The notes: generated by a model not told the origin, from the sequence alone. A stretch of DNA of 64,000 nt from Cyanobacteriota bacterium SRBZ.bins.94.201705 (GCA_030549855.1 JAUQQP010000035.1:1-64000), one strand, 5' to 3'. Counted from the stretch's first letter, positions 18,765-29,189 are shown. Program-made: numbers and translations.

Positions 18765-20903
18765 ATGGGAAATTTTCTCTTGGAAATAGGCACAGAAGAA
18801 TTGCCCGCAGACTTTGTGGAAAGCGCAATTGACCAATGGCAGCAAAAGGTAAAACAAGATTTGGAGGCAGAGTGTTTACACCCTAGTGAAGTAAAAGTAT
18901 ATGGCACTCCCAGACGTCTAGCAGTATTAGTAAAAGGCTTACCGGAAAAACAAGAAGACAGAGAAGAGGAGATAAAGGGGCCACCAGTGGCAGTATCCTA
19001 TAAGGAGGGAAAACCCACACCCGCCGCAGAAGGTTTTGCCCGTAGACAGGGGGTTAAAGTAGAGGATTTGGTGGTGAAGAAGACAGAAAAAGGCGAGTTT
19101 ATATTTGCGGTTAAAAAAGTTATAGGAGAAGCCACTACCCATATCCTACAAAGACTAATTCCTCGATGGATTACCGGTTTGGAAGCTAAACGATATATGC
19201 GTTGGGGGGATGGCGATTTGCGTTTTCCTCGCCCTATTCGTCATCTGGTTGCCCTTTGGGATGATCAGATTCTTCCCTGTAGCCTAACCAATGGTTCTAC
19301 CATTTTACAGGCTGACCGCATCACCACTGGCCATCGCGTCTTACATCCCCAGCCAGTAGTCATCCCCACCGCCGTTGACTATCTTGCCACCCTGGAAAAA
19401 GCCTTCGTCTTGGCAGACGCCACCACCCGTCGTCAAAAAATACAACAGGAAGTGACACGCCTGGCAGAAACAGTAGGCGGAGAGGCAGAAATACCCCCAG
19501 ATTTACTCACCGAAGTCACCCACCTAGTAGAATACCCCACTGCCATCTTAGGCCAATTTGAGTCGGAATTTTTGCAACTGCCTCCGGAAGTCATCATCAC
19601 CGTCATGGTAAAACACCAACGCTATTTCCCAGTTAAAAGTAAAGACGGTAAACTACTCCCATACTTTATAACCATCTCCAACGGTGATCCTACCAAAGCA
19701 GAGCTTATTGCTGCTGGAAACACAAAAGTAATACGAGCTAGACTAGCAGACGCCAAATTCTTCTACCAAGCGGATTGTGATGAACCTCTGGCCACCTATT
19801 TGCCTGCCCTGGAGAATGTAACCTTCCAGGAAGAGTTGGGTAGTATGCGAGATAAGGTGAATCGCATCATCGCCATTAGTCAGCAAATTGCTGATCAACT
19901 CGGCTTAGACGATAGTCAGAAGGCAGAAGTGGAAACCACCGCCTCCCTCTGTAAGGCAGATTTAGTTACCCAGATGGTGTATGAATTTCCTGAGTTGCAG
20001 GGGGTTATGGGGGAAAAATATGCTTTAGCCAGTGGTGAGTCTCCCACTGTTGCTAGGGGGATTTTTGAACACTATCTACCCAGACATGCCGGCGACATCA
20101 TGCCAGAAACCCTCAATGGTCAAATTGTGGGCATAGCCGACAGACTTGACACCATTGTTGGTATAATAGGCCTTGGTATGCTCCCCTCCGGCTCCAGTGA
20201 CCCCTTTGCCCTTAGAAGAGCCGCTAATGGTATAATCACTGTGACATGGCATGCCAGTCTCAAAATCAATCTCCTGGAGTTAATACAACAAGCCTGTAAC
20301 GATTTTGTTGTCGCCCATCCCAAATACGACAATCCCCTCCCTCTTATTCAGGACTTTTTCAGTCAACGAATCGCCACTCTCCTGCAGGACGATTTTAATA
20401 TAGATTATGACCTGGTTAATGCCGTTTTGGGCAATCATGAGCCAGAATTTACAGAAAGGGCATTGACTGACCTATTGGATGTAAAAAATAGGGCTTTATT
20501 CCTCCAAAAAATTCGTGACAATGGCCTTCTTTCTCAAATTTATGAGACTGTTAATCGCGCCACTAGGTTAGCAGTTAAAGGCCGTTTGTCTCCCGAAGAA
20601 TTTTCTGTAGACAAGGTGGTTAATCCCCAACTTTTTGAGTCTATTTCCGAACACCAACTTTTTGAGGGTTTGAAGAAATTAGAGACGATTTCCCTTCAAG
20701 CAAGGGCAGAAAGTGACTACCAGTTATTGGTGGAAGGTTTAAAGGAAATTAATCCCCTCTTGGAGGAATTTTTTGATGGCAAAACCAGTGTTTTAGTTAT
20801 GGCAGAAGACGAAAAAATCAGGGAAAATAGACTCAACATGCTAGGCCTAATTCGTAACTACAGTCGCGTCTTGGCCGACTTTAGTGCTATTGTAAAATCC
20901 TAG
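18765..20903 (+). CDS. glyS: Glycyl-tRNA synthetase beta subunit
   Basis: This is the beta subunit of the bacterial alpha2beta2 glycyl-tRNA synthetase. It binds tRNA, and the alpha subunit (glyQ, not in this window) holds the main catalytic core. The N-terminal FLLEIGTEELPADF and the segment VKHQRYFPV near residue 285 are family hallmarks, and the C-terminal region carries the DALR-like anticodon fold. At 712 residues it is of usual length. I chose ATG 18765 (MGNFLL); a GTG three codons upstream is also in frame. Confidence 0.96.
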   Translation: MGNFLLEIGTEELPADFVESAIDQWQQKVKQDLEAECLHPSEVKVYGTPRRLAVLVKGLPEKQEDREEEIKGPPVAVSYKEGKPTPAAEGFARRQGVKVEDLVVKKTEKGEFIFAVKKVIGEATTHILQRLIPRWITGLEAKRYMRWGDGDLRFPRPIRHLVALWDDQILPCSLTNGSTILQADRITTGHRVLHPQPVVIPTAVDYLATLEKAFVLADATTRRQKIQQEVTRLAETVGGEAEIPPDLLTEVTHLVEYPTAILGQFESEFLQLPPEVIITVMVKHQRYFPVKSKDGKLLPYFITISNGDPTKAELIAAGNTKVIRARLADAKFFYQADCDEPLATYLPALENVTFQEELGSMRDKVNRIIAISQQIADQLGLDDSQKAEVETTASLCKADLVTQMVYEFPELQGVMGEKYALASGESPTVARGIFEHYLPRHAGDIMPETLNGQIVGIADRLDTIVGIIGLGMLPSGSSDPFALRRAANGIITVTWHASLKINLLELIQQACNDFVVAHPKYDNPLPLIQDFFSQRIATLLQDDFNIDYDLVNAVLGNHEPEFTERALTDLLDVKNRALFLQKIRDNGLLSQIYETVNRATRLAVKGRLSPEEFSVDKVVNPQLFESISEHQLFEGLKKLETISLQARAESDYQLLVEGLKEINPLLEEFFDGKTSVLVMAEDEKIRENRLNMLGLIRNYSRVLADFSAIVKS

Positions 20904-20925
20904 TAAATACCTATTGGAAATCCCC

Positions 20926-20948
20926 GGGGCACCTTTTATCCGTGCCCC
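20926..20948. terminator. Stem-loop after glyS
   Basis: A perfect 7-bp stem (GGGGCAC with GTGCCCC) and a 9-base loop lie 22 bases after the glyS stop codon. No T-run follows, so intrinsic termination would be inefficient. Confidence 0.45.
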
Positions 20949-21002
20949 ACTGGTATACTGCTATATATCCCTATAATTTTTTGGTATATTTTCTCCCCAA
21001 AA

Positions 21003-21470
21003 ATGAAGCCAAATAACTACTTCTTCTGGACAGTGGCGACTGGGGCACTTATAATAGATCAACTTACTAAATATCTTACAGTTATAACCTTTGAATTGGG
21101 AGAAACTATGCCCCTTTGGCCGGGAGTATTTCACTTAACGTATGTTAGAAACACAGGGGCAGCCTTTAGTTTTTTTCAGGGGGGAGTCGCTTGGCTAAAA
21201 TGGTTGTCTCTTATGGTGAGTTTAATATTAATAGTCCTTGCCTGGAAGGAGAAACTTAGTACAATAGAACAGTGGGGTTATGGTTTAATTTTAGCCGGCG
21301 CCTTGGGTAACGGTATAGACAGGTTTTTATTCGGCTACGTGGTAGACTTTTTCGATTTTAGACTTATTAACTTCCCCGTCTTCAACATCGCCGACGTTTG
21401 TATTAACATTGGTGTTATCCTCCTGATTTACACAACCTTTAAGCCAAGGAAAACCAAAAACAACCACTAA
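21003..21470 (+). CDS. lspA: Lipoprotein signal peptidase (signal peptidase II)
   Basis: This membrane aspartyl protease removes signal peptides from prolipoproteins. It has four predicted helices. The catalytic aspartates are in NGIDRFLFGYVVDFFDF (about 98-114) and VFNIADVCINIG (about 122-133). The VRNTGAAFSFF segment (about 48-58) is the conserved family block. Length (155) is typical. A TATAAT at 20972-20977 is a reasonable -10. The next gene starts 10 bases downstream. Confidence 0.94.
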   Translation: MKPNNYFFWTVATGALIIDQLTKYLTVITFELGETMPLWPGVFHLTYVRNTGAAFSFFQGGVAWLKWLSLMVSLILIVLAWKEKLSTIEQWGYGLILAGALGNGIDRFLFGYVVDFFDFRLINFPVFNIADVCINIGVILLIYTTFKPRKTKNNH

Positions 21471-21480
21471 AATAACCACC

Positions 21481-22341
21481 ATGTATCAACAGGAAAAAGC
21501 ATTAGTAGGTGACATTCAATTGGTTTATCTACACTGGCAGGGAGTAAAACAAGATGACTGGAAAAAAGAAAACATCCTGCTACTACACGGCATGGCAGAT
21601 AATAGTCTGGTGTGGCTAAAACTGGGTGAATTTTTGGCCAGCAAGTATAATAACTATGATATAGTAGCCCCAGACTTGAGGGGCCATGGGAATAGCAGTA
21701 AACCAGAAACCGGTTATTTCACCCACAACTACCTCCAAGACATATTGGGTTTACTTCAACATCTCCACTGGGAAAAAGTACATATAATCGCCCATTCTTG
21801 GAGTGCTAAAATAGCCTGTATATTTGCTACTAAGTTTCCCAATTACTGTAAGAGTTTAACACTGGTAGACCCCTTTTTTATCAACTCTATGCCGTCTGTT
21901 TTTAGAATAACCTTTCCCCTTCTCTATAAAGTCTTGCCCTTTTTAAAGCTAATGCAAACCTTCCCAGATTATCAGTCGGCAGAAAAAGTAGCCAAAACCC
22001 TCAATCAATACCGGGGATGGAGTGAGTGGCAAAGGGAAATTTTTAGATACAATATGGAAGAGGGAAATGAAGGTACCTGGAAAAGTAAATTTCCAAAACA
22101 AGCCCGCAATGAAATCTTTGAAGACGTGTTGAAACAAAGAGGATTAACCACTAAATTGAATATTCCTAGCCTGTTGATTTTACCAGAAAAAGGACTAAAT
22201 CGCACTCCCTGGCAAATCAATCCCTATAGGCAATATCTAACTAATTTGACCATAAAAAAAGTGCCAGGGAATCACTGGGCTTTTATAACAGAAGCAGAGG
22301 CGTTTAATAAGACAATAGAAGAGTTTTTGCAGTCAGTTTAA
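21481..22341 (+). CDS. Alpha/beta hydrolase with altered nucleophile elbow
   Basis: This 286-residue alpha/beta-hydrolase-fold protein has the oxyanion-hole segment [12 protein letters not shown] (about 35-46), the [15 protein letters not shown] block (about 62-76) and a C-terminal catalytic His in PGNHWAFI (about 260). The nucleophile elbow reads AHSWSAK (about 103-109) rather than G-x-S-x-G, so both flanking glycines are replaced, although the serine is kept. The substrate is unknown. It follows lspA by 10 bases and its stop overlaps the convergent aroQ by 4 bases. Confidence 0.8.
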   Translation: MYQQEKALVGDIQLVYLHWQGVKQDDWKKENILLLHGMADNSLVWLKLGEFLASKYNNYDIVAPDLRGHGNSSKPETGYFTHNYLQDILGLLQHLHWEKVHIIAHSWSAKIACIFATKFPNYCKSLTLVDPFFINSMPSVFRITFPLLYKVLPFLKLMQTFPDYQSAEKVAKTLNQYRGWSEWQREIFRYNMEEGNEGTWKSKFPKQARNEIFEDVLKQRGLTTKLNIPSLLILPEKGLNRTPWQINPYRQYLTNLTIKKVPGNHWAFITEAEAFNKTIEEFLQSV

Positions 22342-22796
22342 GGCTTTGGGACATTGTTTGAGAGATAACTAACCAATGCCTGTAAACCCAAGCGATAGCT
22401 GTCGACACCGAAACCACAAATTTGGCCAATGGCGACAGCGGCAATATAAGAATGGTGACGAAACTCCTCCCGGCGGTGAATGTTGCTTAAATGGACTTCC
22501 ACCACAGGGAGATTAACTGCCGCCAAAGCGTCTCTCAATGCTACACTGGTATGGGTATAGCCTCCCGGGTTGATGACAATCCCATGATGGACACCCAAGG
22601 CTTGGTGGATATAGTCAATCAAAACCCCTTCGTGATTAGACTGTAAACAGGTGACATCCACTCCCAGCCTGGCGGCATCTTCCTGGAGGATGTGGTTAAT
22701 GGTAGCCAGGGAGGTATGCCCATAAATAGCAGTCTCCCTCTTCCCCAGAAGATTTAAATTAGGGCCGTGTAAAACCAGGATACTGAATTTTCCCAA
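22338..22796 (-). CDS. aroQ: Type II 3-dehydroquinate dehydratase
   Basis: This shikimate-pathway enzyme dehydrates 3-dehydroquinate to 3-dehydroshikimate. The type II signature [13 protein letters not shown] (about 8-20, with the catalytic Arg and the later Tyr) is present, as are [15 protein letters not shown] and [18 protein letters not shown]. The start is TTG at 22796, preceded by GAAGGG at good spacing; no ATG preserves the first strand. A possible small gene lies upstream on the same strand. Confidence 0.94.
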   Translation of the reverse strand: MGKFSILVLHGPNLNLLGKRETAIYGHTSLATINHILQEDAARLGVDVTCLQSNHEGVLIDYIHQALGVHHGIVINPGGYTHTSVALRDALAAVNLPVVEVHLSNIHRREEFRHHSYIAAVAIGQICGFGVDSYRLGLQALVSYLSNNVPKP

Positions 22797-22848
22797 GGCT
22801 TATTCCCTTCTTTTACTGGCAAAATGGAATGAGGGCATGAGGAGAAAT

Positions 22849-22992
22849 CTAGGGTTTTCTGCCGGGGGGGTGGTTTTTCACGGGGATGGGCACTAATTGA
22901 GGCTCATTTTCCCTAGGGGGATTAAAAAGGGCCTCGATGACTCCCTCAGTCCACTCTTTAATCTTACGCCAAATCCTCTCCACTTCTGCCAT
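22849..22992 (-). CDS. Possible small protein upstream of aroQ (47 residues)
   Basis: The frame encodes MAEVERIWRKIKEWTEGVIE..., an amphipathic basic helix with Trp residues (1-22) followed by a proline-rich tail (VPIPVKNHPPGRKP). It ends 52 bases upstream of the aroQ start on the same strand, so the two could be co-transcribed. The amphipathic helix suggests membrane-surface binding; similar short proteins exist in many cyanobacteria. I infer the gene from composition and position only. Confidence 0.5.
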   Translation of the reverse strand: MAEVERIWRKIKEWTEGVIEALFNPPRENEPQLVPIPVKNHPPGRKP

Positions 22993-23139
22993 TTAATTAC
23001 ACTACCCCATTTTACTGGCTAGATAATCCTATAATAACCTCTGGAGAGAAAAAATGCAACTGTGGGGGGGAAAAAAAATCGTAATAGTTTTTAAATTTAC
23101 CGTCAAACCGGCCGCCTATAATAGGGATATAGCCATCTT

Positions 23140-23568
23140 TTGGAAGTAGAACTGGTGACGGTGGTGCGTTCAGGAAAGTCTCATCCAATCGACCTAAACA
23201 GTGAATATCCCTGCCCCTGTGGACGTAAAGGCACATTGAAACCGATTATACTAACAGAGGCGATGGGGTGTGTGAATTGCCAACAGATTTTCGTGTTGTC
23301 AGAAAATGGGGAGGGGATAGAGCAATTAAACCCTAGTTACCCCTATAAGAGGAAATGGCGTTGGAATGGCAAAAAATGGATTCCTTTGCAGGGTAGCTGG
23401 CCGAGGAATGACGTTTTAGCCTTTTTTGTGATTTTTTTAACGGTCATAGGAATTATCTTATTGTCTAATTTATTCTGGGCGGATTTGGGTATAGTACGCA
23501 GTCTTTTGGTGGTAGGATTAATACTTGTTTTTCTCTGTTTTTTCTTCTTGTTTTTCTATCGCCGTTAG
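23140..23568 (+). CDS. Zinc-ribbon membrane protein, unknown
   Basis: This protein of up to 142 residues has four cysteines spaced as a zinc ribbon (CPCG near 25 and CVNC near 44). A basic KRKWRWNGKKWIPL segment follows, then two C-terminal membrane helices (about 93-112 and 117-140). Upstream in-frame starts are TTG (23140) and GTG (23155), with no clear ribosome-binding site, so the exact start is open. It ends 11 bases before the proA paralogue, suggesting co-transcription. No function is assigned. Confidence 0.65.
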   Translation: MEVELVTVVRSGKSHPIDLNSEYPCPCGRKGTLKPIILTEAMGCVNCQQIFVLSENGEGIEQLNPSYPYKRKWRWNGKKWIPLQGSWPRNDVLAFFVIFLTVIGIILLSNLFWADLGIVRSLLVVGLILVFLCFFFLFFYRR

Positions 23569-23578
23569 GGGAAAAATT

Positions 23579-24838
23579 ATGAATGAATCGGTGTTGGAGC
23601 CCTTGGATGTGATTTTACAAAGGGCAAATAGTGCCTTTCTGAAAATGGGGGTGATAAAAGGGGTTGATCGGTCAAAAGCAGTCAAAAAAATGGCGACGAA
23701 ACTAAATGAGTTTTTGGATGAGATTTTGCAAGCTAACACTCTGGATTTGGAAATAAGTAAAGAGATGGCAGTGCCAGATTTAATCCTAGACTGGCTTAAA
23801 CTCACCCCCCAACGCCTAAAAAGCGCCATAGCAATACTTGATACTTTGGCAGAATTACCAGATCCTCTGCAAAAAGTTATTAACGCACCCTATCAAGTCA
23901 CCTACTCTCAGAATTACTCCCAGTTAATGCCTTTAGGGGTAATAGCATTTATATACGAAGCATTACCAGAATTGGCTATCATAACGGCAGGCTTGACTAT
24001 AAAAACGGGAAACGCCCTAATTTTAAGGGGGAGTAGTGAGGCGAGCAATACAAATGCAGTGATAGTCCAGGCGTTACAGGCAGGGTTAGAAGAAGCAAAG
24101 TTTCCAGCAGGGTGTTTGGAATTTTTGCCGTCGGAACAGGGGTTTAAAATAGAGGACATAGTAACCCAGGATAAGTATATCAGTTTGATAATCCCCTACG
24201 GGAGGCCCAGTTTAATCCAAAAAGTCACCCGTTTTGCTACCTGTCCAGTGATAAAATCAGCCATAGGCAATTGTTATTTGTACTGGTCTAGTTGTCATGA
24301 TTTAGAACTAGTTAAGCATGTAATTGTAGACAGTTATCAGACTATTCCAGATAGGGTAAATGCCATAGAAAAAGTGCTGATAAACAAACAACAAAAATCT
24401 AATTCTCTTTCCCGTCTTTTTGAATACCTAAGACAAGAAAATTTTACCCTGTTAGGAGACCAAACCCTAGTGGGACAATATCCAGAATACCTGCAACCAA
24501 TGCCAGAGGAAAAATGGGGGCAACCGTTTTTAGCGCCAATGATTGCCTTTAAGTTAGTAGAAGACCTATCGGAGGCGATAGCATGGATAAACAAGTATAG
24601 TAGTGGCCATGCCGACTGTTTGCTGACAGACTCCTATCAGGAAGCCAGAATTTTTGCCATGGAAACAGATAGTGCCCTTGTATATGTTAACACCTCTCCC
24701 AGGTTTTATCGTTATATCCCTGGGAGTAATTCGGTGTTTTTAGGGGTGTCTAACCAGAAAGGATACCGGCGCGGTTTAATCAGTCTAGAAACCTTTACCA
24801 CCGTAAAACAAATTATACTAGGCAGTGGGGCCCATTGA
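23579..24838 (+). CDS. proA: ProA-like gamma-glutamyl phosphate reductase paralogue lacking the catalytic Cys
   Basis: This is an aldehyde-dehydrogenase-superfamily protein of the glutamate-5-semialdehyde dehydrogenase family, 419 residues long. The family pattern is clear: NALILRGSSEASNTN, IPYGRPSLIQ and SALVYVNTSPRF. At the position of the catalytic cysteine, in the ...STCNTVETL... context of E. coli ProA, this protein reads DRVNAIEKVL, with valine at residue 260. The later HARGPMGLE block is also altered, to YRRGLISLE. The thioester chemistry of ProA therefore cannot work as usual, so this may be a non-catalytic or repurposed paralogue. A genuine proA should exist elsewhere. The stop is next to the convergent tldD stop. 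Confidence 0.8.
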   Translation: MNESVLEPLDVILQRANSAFLKMGVIKGVDRSKAVKKMATKLNEFLDEILQANTLDLEISKEMAVPDLILDWLKLTPQRLKSAIAILDTLAELPDPLQKVINAPYQVTYSQNYSQLMPLGVIAFIYEALPELAIITAGLTIKTGNALILRGSSEASNTNAVIVQALQAGLEEAKFPAGCLEFLPSEQGFKIEDIVTQDKYISLIIPYGRPSLIQKVTRFATCPVIKSAIGNCYLYWSSCHDLELVKHVIVDSYQTIPDRVNAIEKVLINKQQKSNSLSRLFEYLRQENFTLLGDQTLVGQYPEYLQPMPEEKWGQPFLAPMIAFKLVEDLSEAIAWINKYSSGHADCLLTDSYQEARIFAMETDSALVYVNTSPRFYRYIPGSNSVFLGVSNQKGYRRGLISLETFTTVKQIILGSGAH

Positions 24839-24839
24839 G

Positions 24840-26309
24840 CTATCTACCCCCCACAGTGATAGAATCCACCTTGATATGGGGTTGCCCTACCGTAACATAA
24901 ATGCTACCACTCACAGAGCCACAAAAACCAGGGGCTAGAGCTAAATCCTGAGAGGACATGGAAATCTTCATCAAAATCTCCTTAGCTGTGCCAATGAGGG
25001 TAGCACCTTTGAGGGGTTTGGTAATCTTGCCGTTTTCAATGAGATAGGCTTCATCCACCCCAAAGTTAAACTCCCCAGTGGGGCCTACACTCCCTCCCCC
25101 CATTTTCTTACAATAGATACCACGGTCAATAGAATCAAATAGTTCCTGGAGGGTGTATTTACCAGCAGCTATATATGTATTACGCATACGAGAGGCGGCA
25201 GGAAAGCTATAATTCTGTCGTCTGCCACTGCCGGTGCGAGGGTGGTTAGTGCGAAGACTGCCAGCCCTATCGGCCAAAAAGTTCTTTAAAATACCATTTT
25301 CAATCAAGAGAGTGCGTTGGGGTGGCATCCCCTCATCATCCATATCAATGGTACCAAAAGCGTGTTCAGATAGCCCTTCATCCCAGGCAGTGAGGTTTTC
25401 ATGGGCAATCTGTTGTCCTTTTTTGTCTATAAAGGGGGTAGTTTTTCTTTCTATCTGGGTGGTTTCCAGTAAATGCCCACAAGCCTCATGGAAAATCACA
25501 CCCCCAAACTGATTGGCCATGATAATAGGATACTGTCCAGATTCCACATAATCGGCATATAGCATCTTCCCCGCCGACTCAGCAATTTCCTCTGTCGCCT
25601 CTTCCACATGCCATTGTCTTAAAAAGTCTGGATTACTGGTATCCCCATCCCTTCTCCCTATGGAAGAACGATGCTCCCCATCAGCACACAGTATATTACA
25701 GCCTACAGATTGAGTAAGACGAATATCCCTAGCGAAAGTCCCATCACTGGCGGCAACCAACACCTCTTGCCAATCCCGAAAATAAGACGCCCTTCTAGAT
25801 TGTACATGGGTAGCCTTCTTGTGGAGCAGATGGGTAGCAGAAAGCAAAACCCCGCTTATTTCCTCCAGACTGCTACATTTAGCTAACCAAGCCTCTTTAT
25901 TCTTGGCAGTGGCATAGTCTCGCAGCATTTCCAGGTTAACTTCTGGAATCAAGGCACTCCCCTGAGGCAGGTTGAATCCTAAAATAGATAATGCCTTTTC
26001 TAACGCCCTTTTTAACCCTTCAAAAGTGACATCATTAGTGCTAACATAACAATCCTGTGTCCCCTTGAACACCCTTACTCCTGCCCCAGTAGCCAGGCTG
26101 GGAGTTATGCTGGTTATTTTATCGTCTTCTGCCAGACAACTGATATAATTATTCCTCTCCAAAAAGAATTCTACCAAATCAGCACCCGCCGCCCTGCCTA
26201 AGCCCAACAGTAGAGACAAAGGCTTCTCCCAACTTTCGTCAAACCTTTCTTCTGCCGGATGATATGACAGTTTAGGAATTTCCGCAGATATTATCAAACT
26301 TGAGGCCAT
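24840..26309 (-). CDS. tldD: TldD-family metalloprotease
   Basis: This is a TldD/PmbA-family zinc peptidase. In other bacteria TldD/TldE degrades unfolded peptides and matures microcin B17. The HExxxH zinc motif is in [12 protein letters not shown] near residue 270, and the glycine-rich C-terminal [15 protein letters not shown] block is present. The length (489) is normal. I chose the ATG at 26309 (MASSLII); an in-frame ATG ten codons upstream is possible. The partner tldE/pmbA is not adjacent. Confidence 0.9.
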   Translation of the reverse strand: MASSLIISAEIPKLSYHPAEERFDESWEKPLSLLLGLGRAAGADLVEFFLERNNYISCLAEDDKITSITPSLATGAGVRVFKGTQDCYVSTNDVTFEGLKRALEKALSILGFNLPQGSALIPEVNLEMLRDYATAKNKEAWLAKCSSLEEISGVLLSATHLLHKKATHVQSRRASYFRDWQEVLVAASDGTFARDIRLTQSVGCNILCADGEHRSSIGRRDGDTSNPDFLRQWHVEEATEEIAESAGKMLYADYVESGQYPIIMANQFGGVIFHEACGHLLETTQIERKTTPFIDKKGQQIAHENLTAWDEGLSEHAFGTIDMDDEGMPPQRTLLIENGILKNFLADRAGSLRTNHPRTGSGRRQNYSFPAASRMRNTYIAAGKYTLQELFDSIDRGIYCKKMGGGSVGPTGEFNFGVDEAYLIENGKITKPLKGATLIGTAKEILMKISMSSQDLALAPGFCGSVSGSIYVTVGQPHIKVDSITVGGR

Positions 26310-26339
26310 ACAACCACTCTCTCCTACTCCCATACACAA

Positions 26340-26751
26340 TTAATTGTCCATTTTACATAATCCTCCTCCCCGCTTTGCTACAACCTCCTGGATGGCAGTA
26401 GTCCCCCTCTAGATTTTAAAAACAATTTTTCTCAATAAACTCTGACCATCATCTCCTTCTTCCTCCCCATTTGCCAATAACCCAACCTCCCCTTCATTTA
26501 TTTCGCCGTTATTATTATTGATAATCGTTTCTCTTTAAAAAGTTGCCAGGACACACCCTGGCAGTCACCTATCCTGCCGCCCACCAATACCATCATAGCA
26601 GAAAAAGCGGCGGTCGGGGGAAAAGATTAAGAAATGTAAAGGGGAAATAGAAGGGACAAATGCCCCCTCTGTCCCTATGCCCCCTAACCTGTCTTATAAT
26701 GAAGGTTTATCTGTCTAGTCTAGTAGAAGAGAGAGGGTAATTGGGGCAATT
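26340..26751. other. tldD/proS divergent intergenic region
   Basis: These 412 bases lie between divergent genes. A perfect TGCCAGG/CCTGGCA stem-loop (26544-26563, 6-base loop) lies near the middle, and a TATAAT (26695-26700) sits 52 bases before the proS start. I see no gene. Confidence 0.5.
26544..26563. repeat. Perfect 7-bp inverted repeat in the tldD/proS gap
   Basis: TGCCAGG (26544-26550), loop ACACAC, CCTGGCA (26557-26563). It may be a regulator-binding palindrome or an RNA hairpin. It is not followed by a T-run. Confidence 0.5.
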
Positions 26752-28560
26752 ATGCGTCTATCATCCATGTTATTCGTAACTCTGCGAGAAGAACCAGCAG
26801 AGGCGGAAATTGTCAGTCACAAGTTACTATTAAGGGCAGGGTATATCAGGAGAATAGGCAGTGGCATCTACTGTTACCTACCCCTGATGTGGCGAGTATT
26901 GCAGAAAATAAGCCAAATAGTGCGAGAGGAGATGAATGCCGCTGGTGCGGAGGAATGTCTATTACCCCAACTACAGCCGGCAGACTTGTGGCAGGAATCA
27001 GGACGTTGGGATACCTATACCAAAGCAGAAGGAATTATGTTTTCCTTACAGGATCGTCAAAACCGTCTTATGGCCTTAGGTCCAACCCATGAGGAAGTCA
27101 TAACTACCATCGCCCGAGAGCTTATTAAATCCTATCGTCAGCTCCCTGTCAACCTATATCAGATTCAAACTAAATTCCGGGATGAAATTCGCCCCCGTTT
27201 CGGCTTACTACGGGCAAGGGAATTTATAATGAAAGACGGCTACTCCTTCCACACCAGTTGGGAATGTCTGCAAAATACCTATGCCCGAATGGAACAGGCC
27301 TATCGTAACATTTTCACCCGTTGTGGCCTATCCTTCAAGGTAGTAGAAGCAGATTCAGGCGCCATCGGTGGTGCGGCTTCCCAGGAATTCATGGTTTTGG
27401 CTAATGCCGGCGAAGACGAAATCCTCTACACCGACGATGGGGTATATGCGGCTAACGTGGAAAAGGCCGTCTCCCTGCCTCCTTCCCCCGCCTCCTCCCC
27501 CTTCCACTTCTACCAAAAAAAAGAAACCCCCGACTGTGAAACCATCGCCAAAGTCTGTGACTTCCTCAACTGCTCTGATACGATTGTAGTAAAAAATGTT
27601 TTGTACCAAGCCCTGTACGACTCGGGGAAAATGGTGTTAGTATTGGTAAGTATTAGGGGAGACCAGGAGGTGAATGAGGTAAAACTGGCTAACCAGCTAA
27701 GCCAACTAGCCTCCCAATATGATGCCAAAAGTCTCCTCAGTCTAAAGGTAGCCGACGAAATCAGTCAGAGTCAATGGGCTGCCAAACCTCTCCCCCTCGG
27801 CTATATTGCCCCAGACTTACCAGACGACTACATAGCCGCCAGTGACAGGGTGGTAGGCAAATTCCTCCGTATGGCAGATCAGACTGTGGTAGAATTAAAG
27901 GACTTTGTAACAGGGGCTAATGAGTCAGGATACCACGTGGTAGGGGCTAATTGGGGAAAAGAATTCACCCTCCCCCCCATTATAGCAGACCTGAGGAAGG
28001 CTAGAGCGGGTGACAGGGCTGTCCATAACCCCCAACAAACCCTCAAAAGTGCTAGAGGTATTGAGGTGGGGCATATCTTCCAACTGGGCACTAAATATTC
28101 TACCGCCATGGAAGCCACCTATACCGCCGAAGATGGCAGTGAAAAACCCTTTATAATGGGCTGTTATGGCATTGGCGTCTCTCGTCTCGCCCAAGCCGCT
28201 GTTGAACAATCCCATGATTCAGACGGTATTATCTGGCCCGTCGCTATTGCCCCCTATCATGTTATCATAGTAATCCCAAATGTCACAGATGCAGAACAGC
28301 TAAAGGTGGCAGAAGACATCTATAATCGTCTCAATGAGGCAGGTATCGAAACCCTTTTAGATGACAGAGATGAAAGGGCAGGGGTAAAATTCAAAGATGC
28401 CGACTTGATTGGTATACCCTATCGTCTTGTGACTGGAAGGGCATTAAAGGAGGGTAAGGTAGAATTGGTAGAGAGGGCAACTAAGCATTCTCAACTAATC
28501 CCCATTGAGGATGTGGTTGAGACATTACACCAAAAAATCAATGCCAACTCTTATAAATAG
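26752..28560 (+). CDS. proS: Prolyl-tRNA synthetase (long bacterial type)
   Basis: This class II synthetase charges tRNA-Pro. Motif 2 ([21 protein letters not shown] begins near residue 140; only the core [13 protein letters not shown] is cited) and motif 3 ([10 protein letters not shown] near 465) flank an editing insertion at about residues 225-400, as in the long bacterial type. The C-terminal anticodon domain follows (HVIIVIPN onward). Length (602) is typical. The next gene starts 3 bases after the stop, so the two are likely co-transcribed. Confidence 0.96.
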   Translation: MRLSSMLFVTLREEPAEAEIVSHKLLLRAGYIRRIGSGIYCYLPLMWRVLQKISQIVREEMNAAGAEECLLPQLQPADLWQESGRWDTYTKAEGIMFSLQDRQNRLMALGPTHEEVITTIARELIKSYRQLPVNLYQIQTKFRDEIRPRFGLLRAREFIMKDGYSFHTSWECLQNTYARMEQAYRNIFTRCGLSFKVVEADSGAIGGAASQEFMVLANAGEDEILYTDDGVYAANVEKAVSLPPSPASSPFHFYQKKETPDCETIAKVCDFLNCSDTIVVKNVLYQALYDSGKMVLVLVSIRGDQEVNEVKLANQLSQLASQYDAKSLLSLKVADEISQSQWAAKPLPLGYIAPDLPDDYIAASDRVVGKFLRMADQTVVELKDFVTGANESGYHVVGANWGKEFTLPPIIADLRKARAGDRAVHNPQQTLKSARGIEVGHIFQLGTKYSTAMEATYTAEDGSEKPFIMGCYGIGVSRLAQAAVEQSHDSDGIIWPVAIAPYHVIIVIPNVTDAEQLKVAEDIYNRLNEAGIETLLDDRDERAGVKFKDADLIGIPYRLVTGRALKEGKVELVERATKHSQLIPIEDVVETLHQKINANSYK

Positions 28561-28563
28561 CAT

Positions 28564-29085
28564 ATGTCCGAACGCCCCTTGCAAACCTATAAAAATGTAA
28601 TGGAAGAATTTGTAGAGGAGGAGATTAAATACCAAATAGCCGTCGACAAAAATTTGGCTAAAAAAGCCTCCTATCTCAACTTAGTAGAGGTGGCTACCTT
28701 TGCACTAAACCGCCTCCCCTGCTACTATGCCTCCTCTGTAGAGGGAATAGAAAGACAACGACGGCGAATCAAGGAAAAAAGAGACTTAAAACAAAAAATC
28801 TCCTTCGTAGTCACCCAAGCCTTTGCCGCCGTCGAGAGAGACCCCCTCCGACGCTCTACCCCTATAATAGAGGAAAGAGAGGATCTCCTTCAAGAGGCAA
28901 AGGAAATTATCTCCCGCCTAGATGCCCAATCCTGTAGACAGGAATTATCTTGGATTATTTCCTTTATTGAAACCTTTTTAATCAATCTAAAAAATCAAGC
29001 CCTCTCCCAACAAGAAATCATCAAATTTTATTACCTACTATACTACTATTGGCAGGAAGGAGAGGAACAAAAAAAGGGTCAGTAG
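28564..29085 (+). CDS. ComFB-family protein
   Basis: This 173-residue protein is of the late-competence ComFB family. Cyanobacterial ComFB-type proteins bind cyclic dinucleotides or cAMP-related signals and influence natural competence and stress responses. The hallmark segment NLVEVATFALNRLPCYYASS is present at about residues 39-58, preceded by the MEEFVEEEIKYQ helix. A C-terminal helical region of about 80 residues extends beyond the core. It sits 3 bases after proS. Its 3' end opens a 2.1-kb non-coding convergent gap. Confidence 0.8.
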   Translation: MSERPLQTYKNVMEEFVEEEIKYQIAVDKNLAKKASYLNLVEVATFALNRLPCYYASSVEGIERQRRRIKEKRDLKQKISFVVTQAFAAVERDPLRRSTPIIEEREDLLQEAKEIISRLDAQSCRQELSWIISFIETFLINLKNQALSQQEIIKFYYLLYYYWQEGEEQKKGQ

Positions 29086-29189
29086 ATGCCCTATTTTCTG
29101 CTATTTTTACTTCACAAAAGCCTTTCTCCTGCAGGGGTAGTTTTACAGCAAATCCCTTGTTTATTTACTCCCCATCTTGTTAAAAGATA

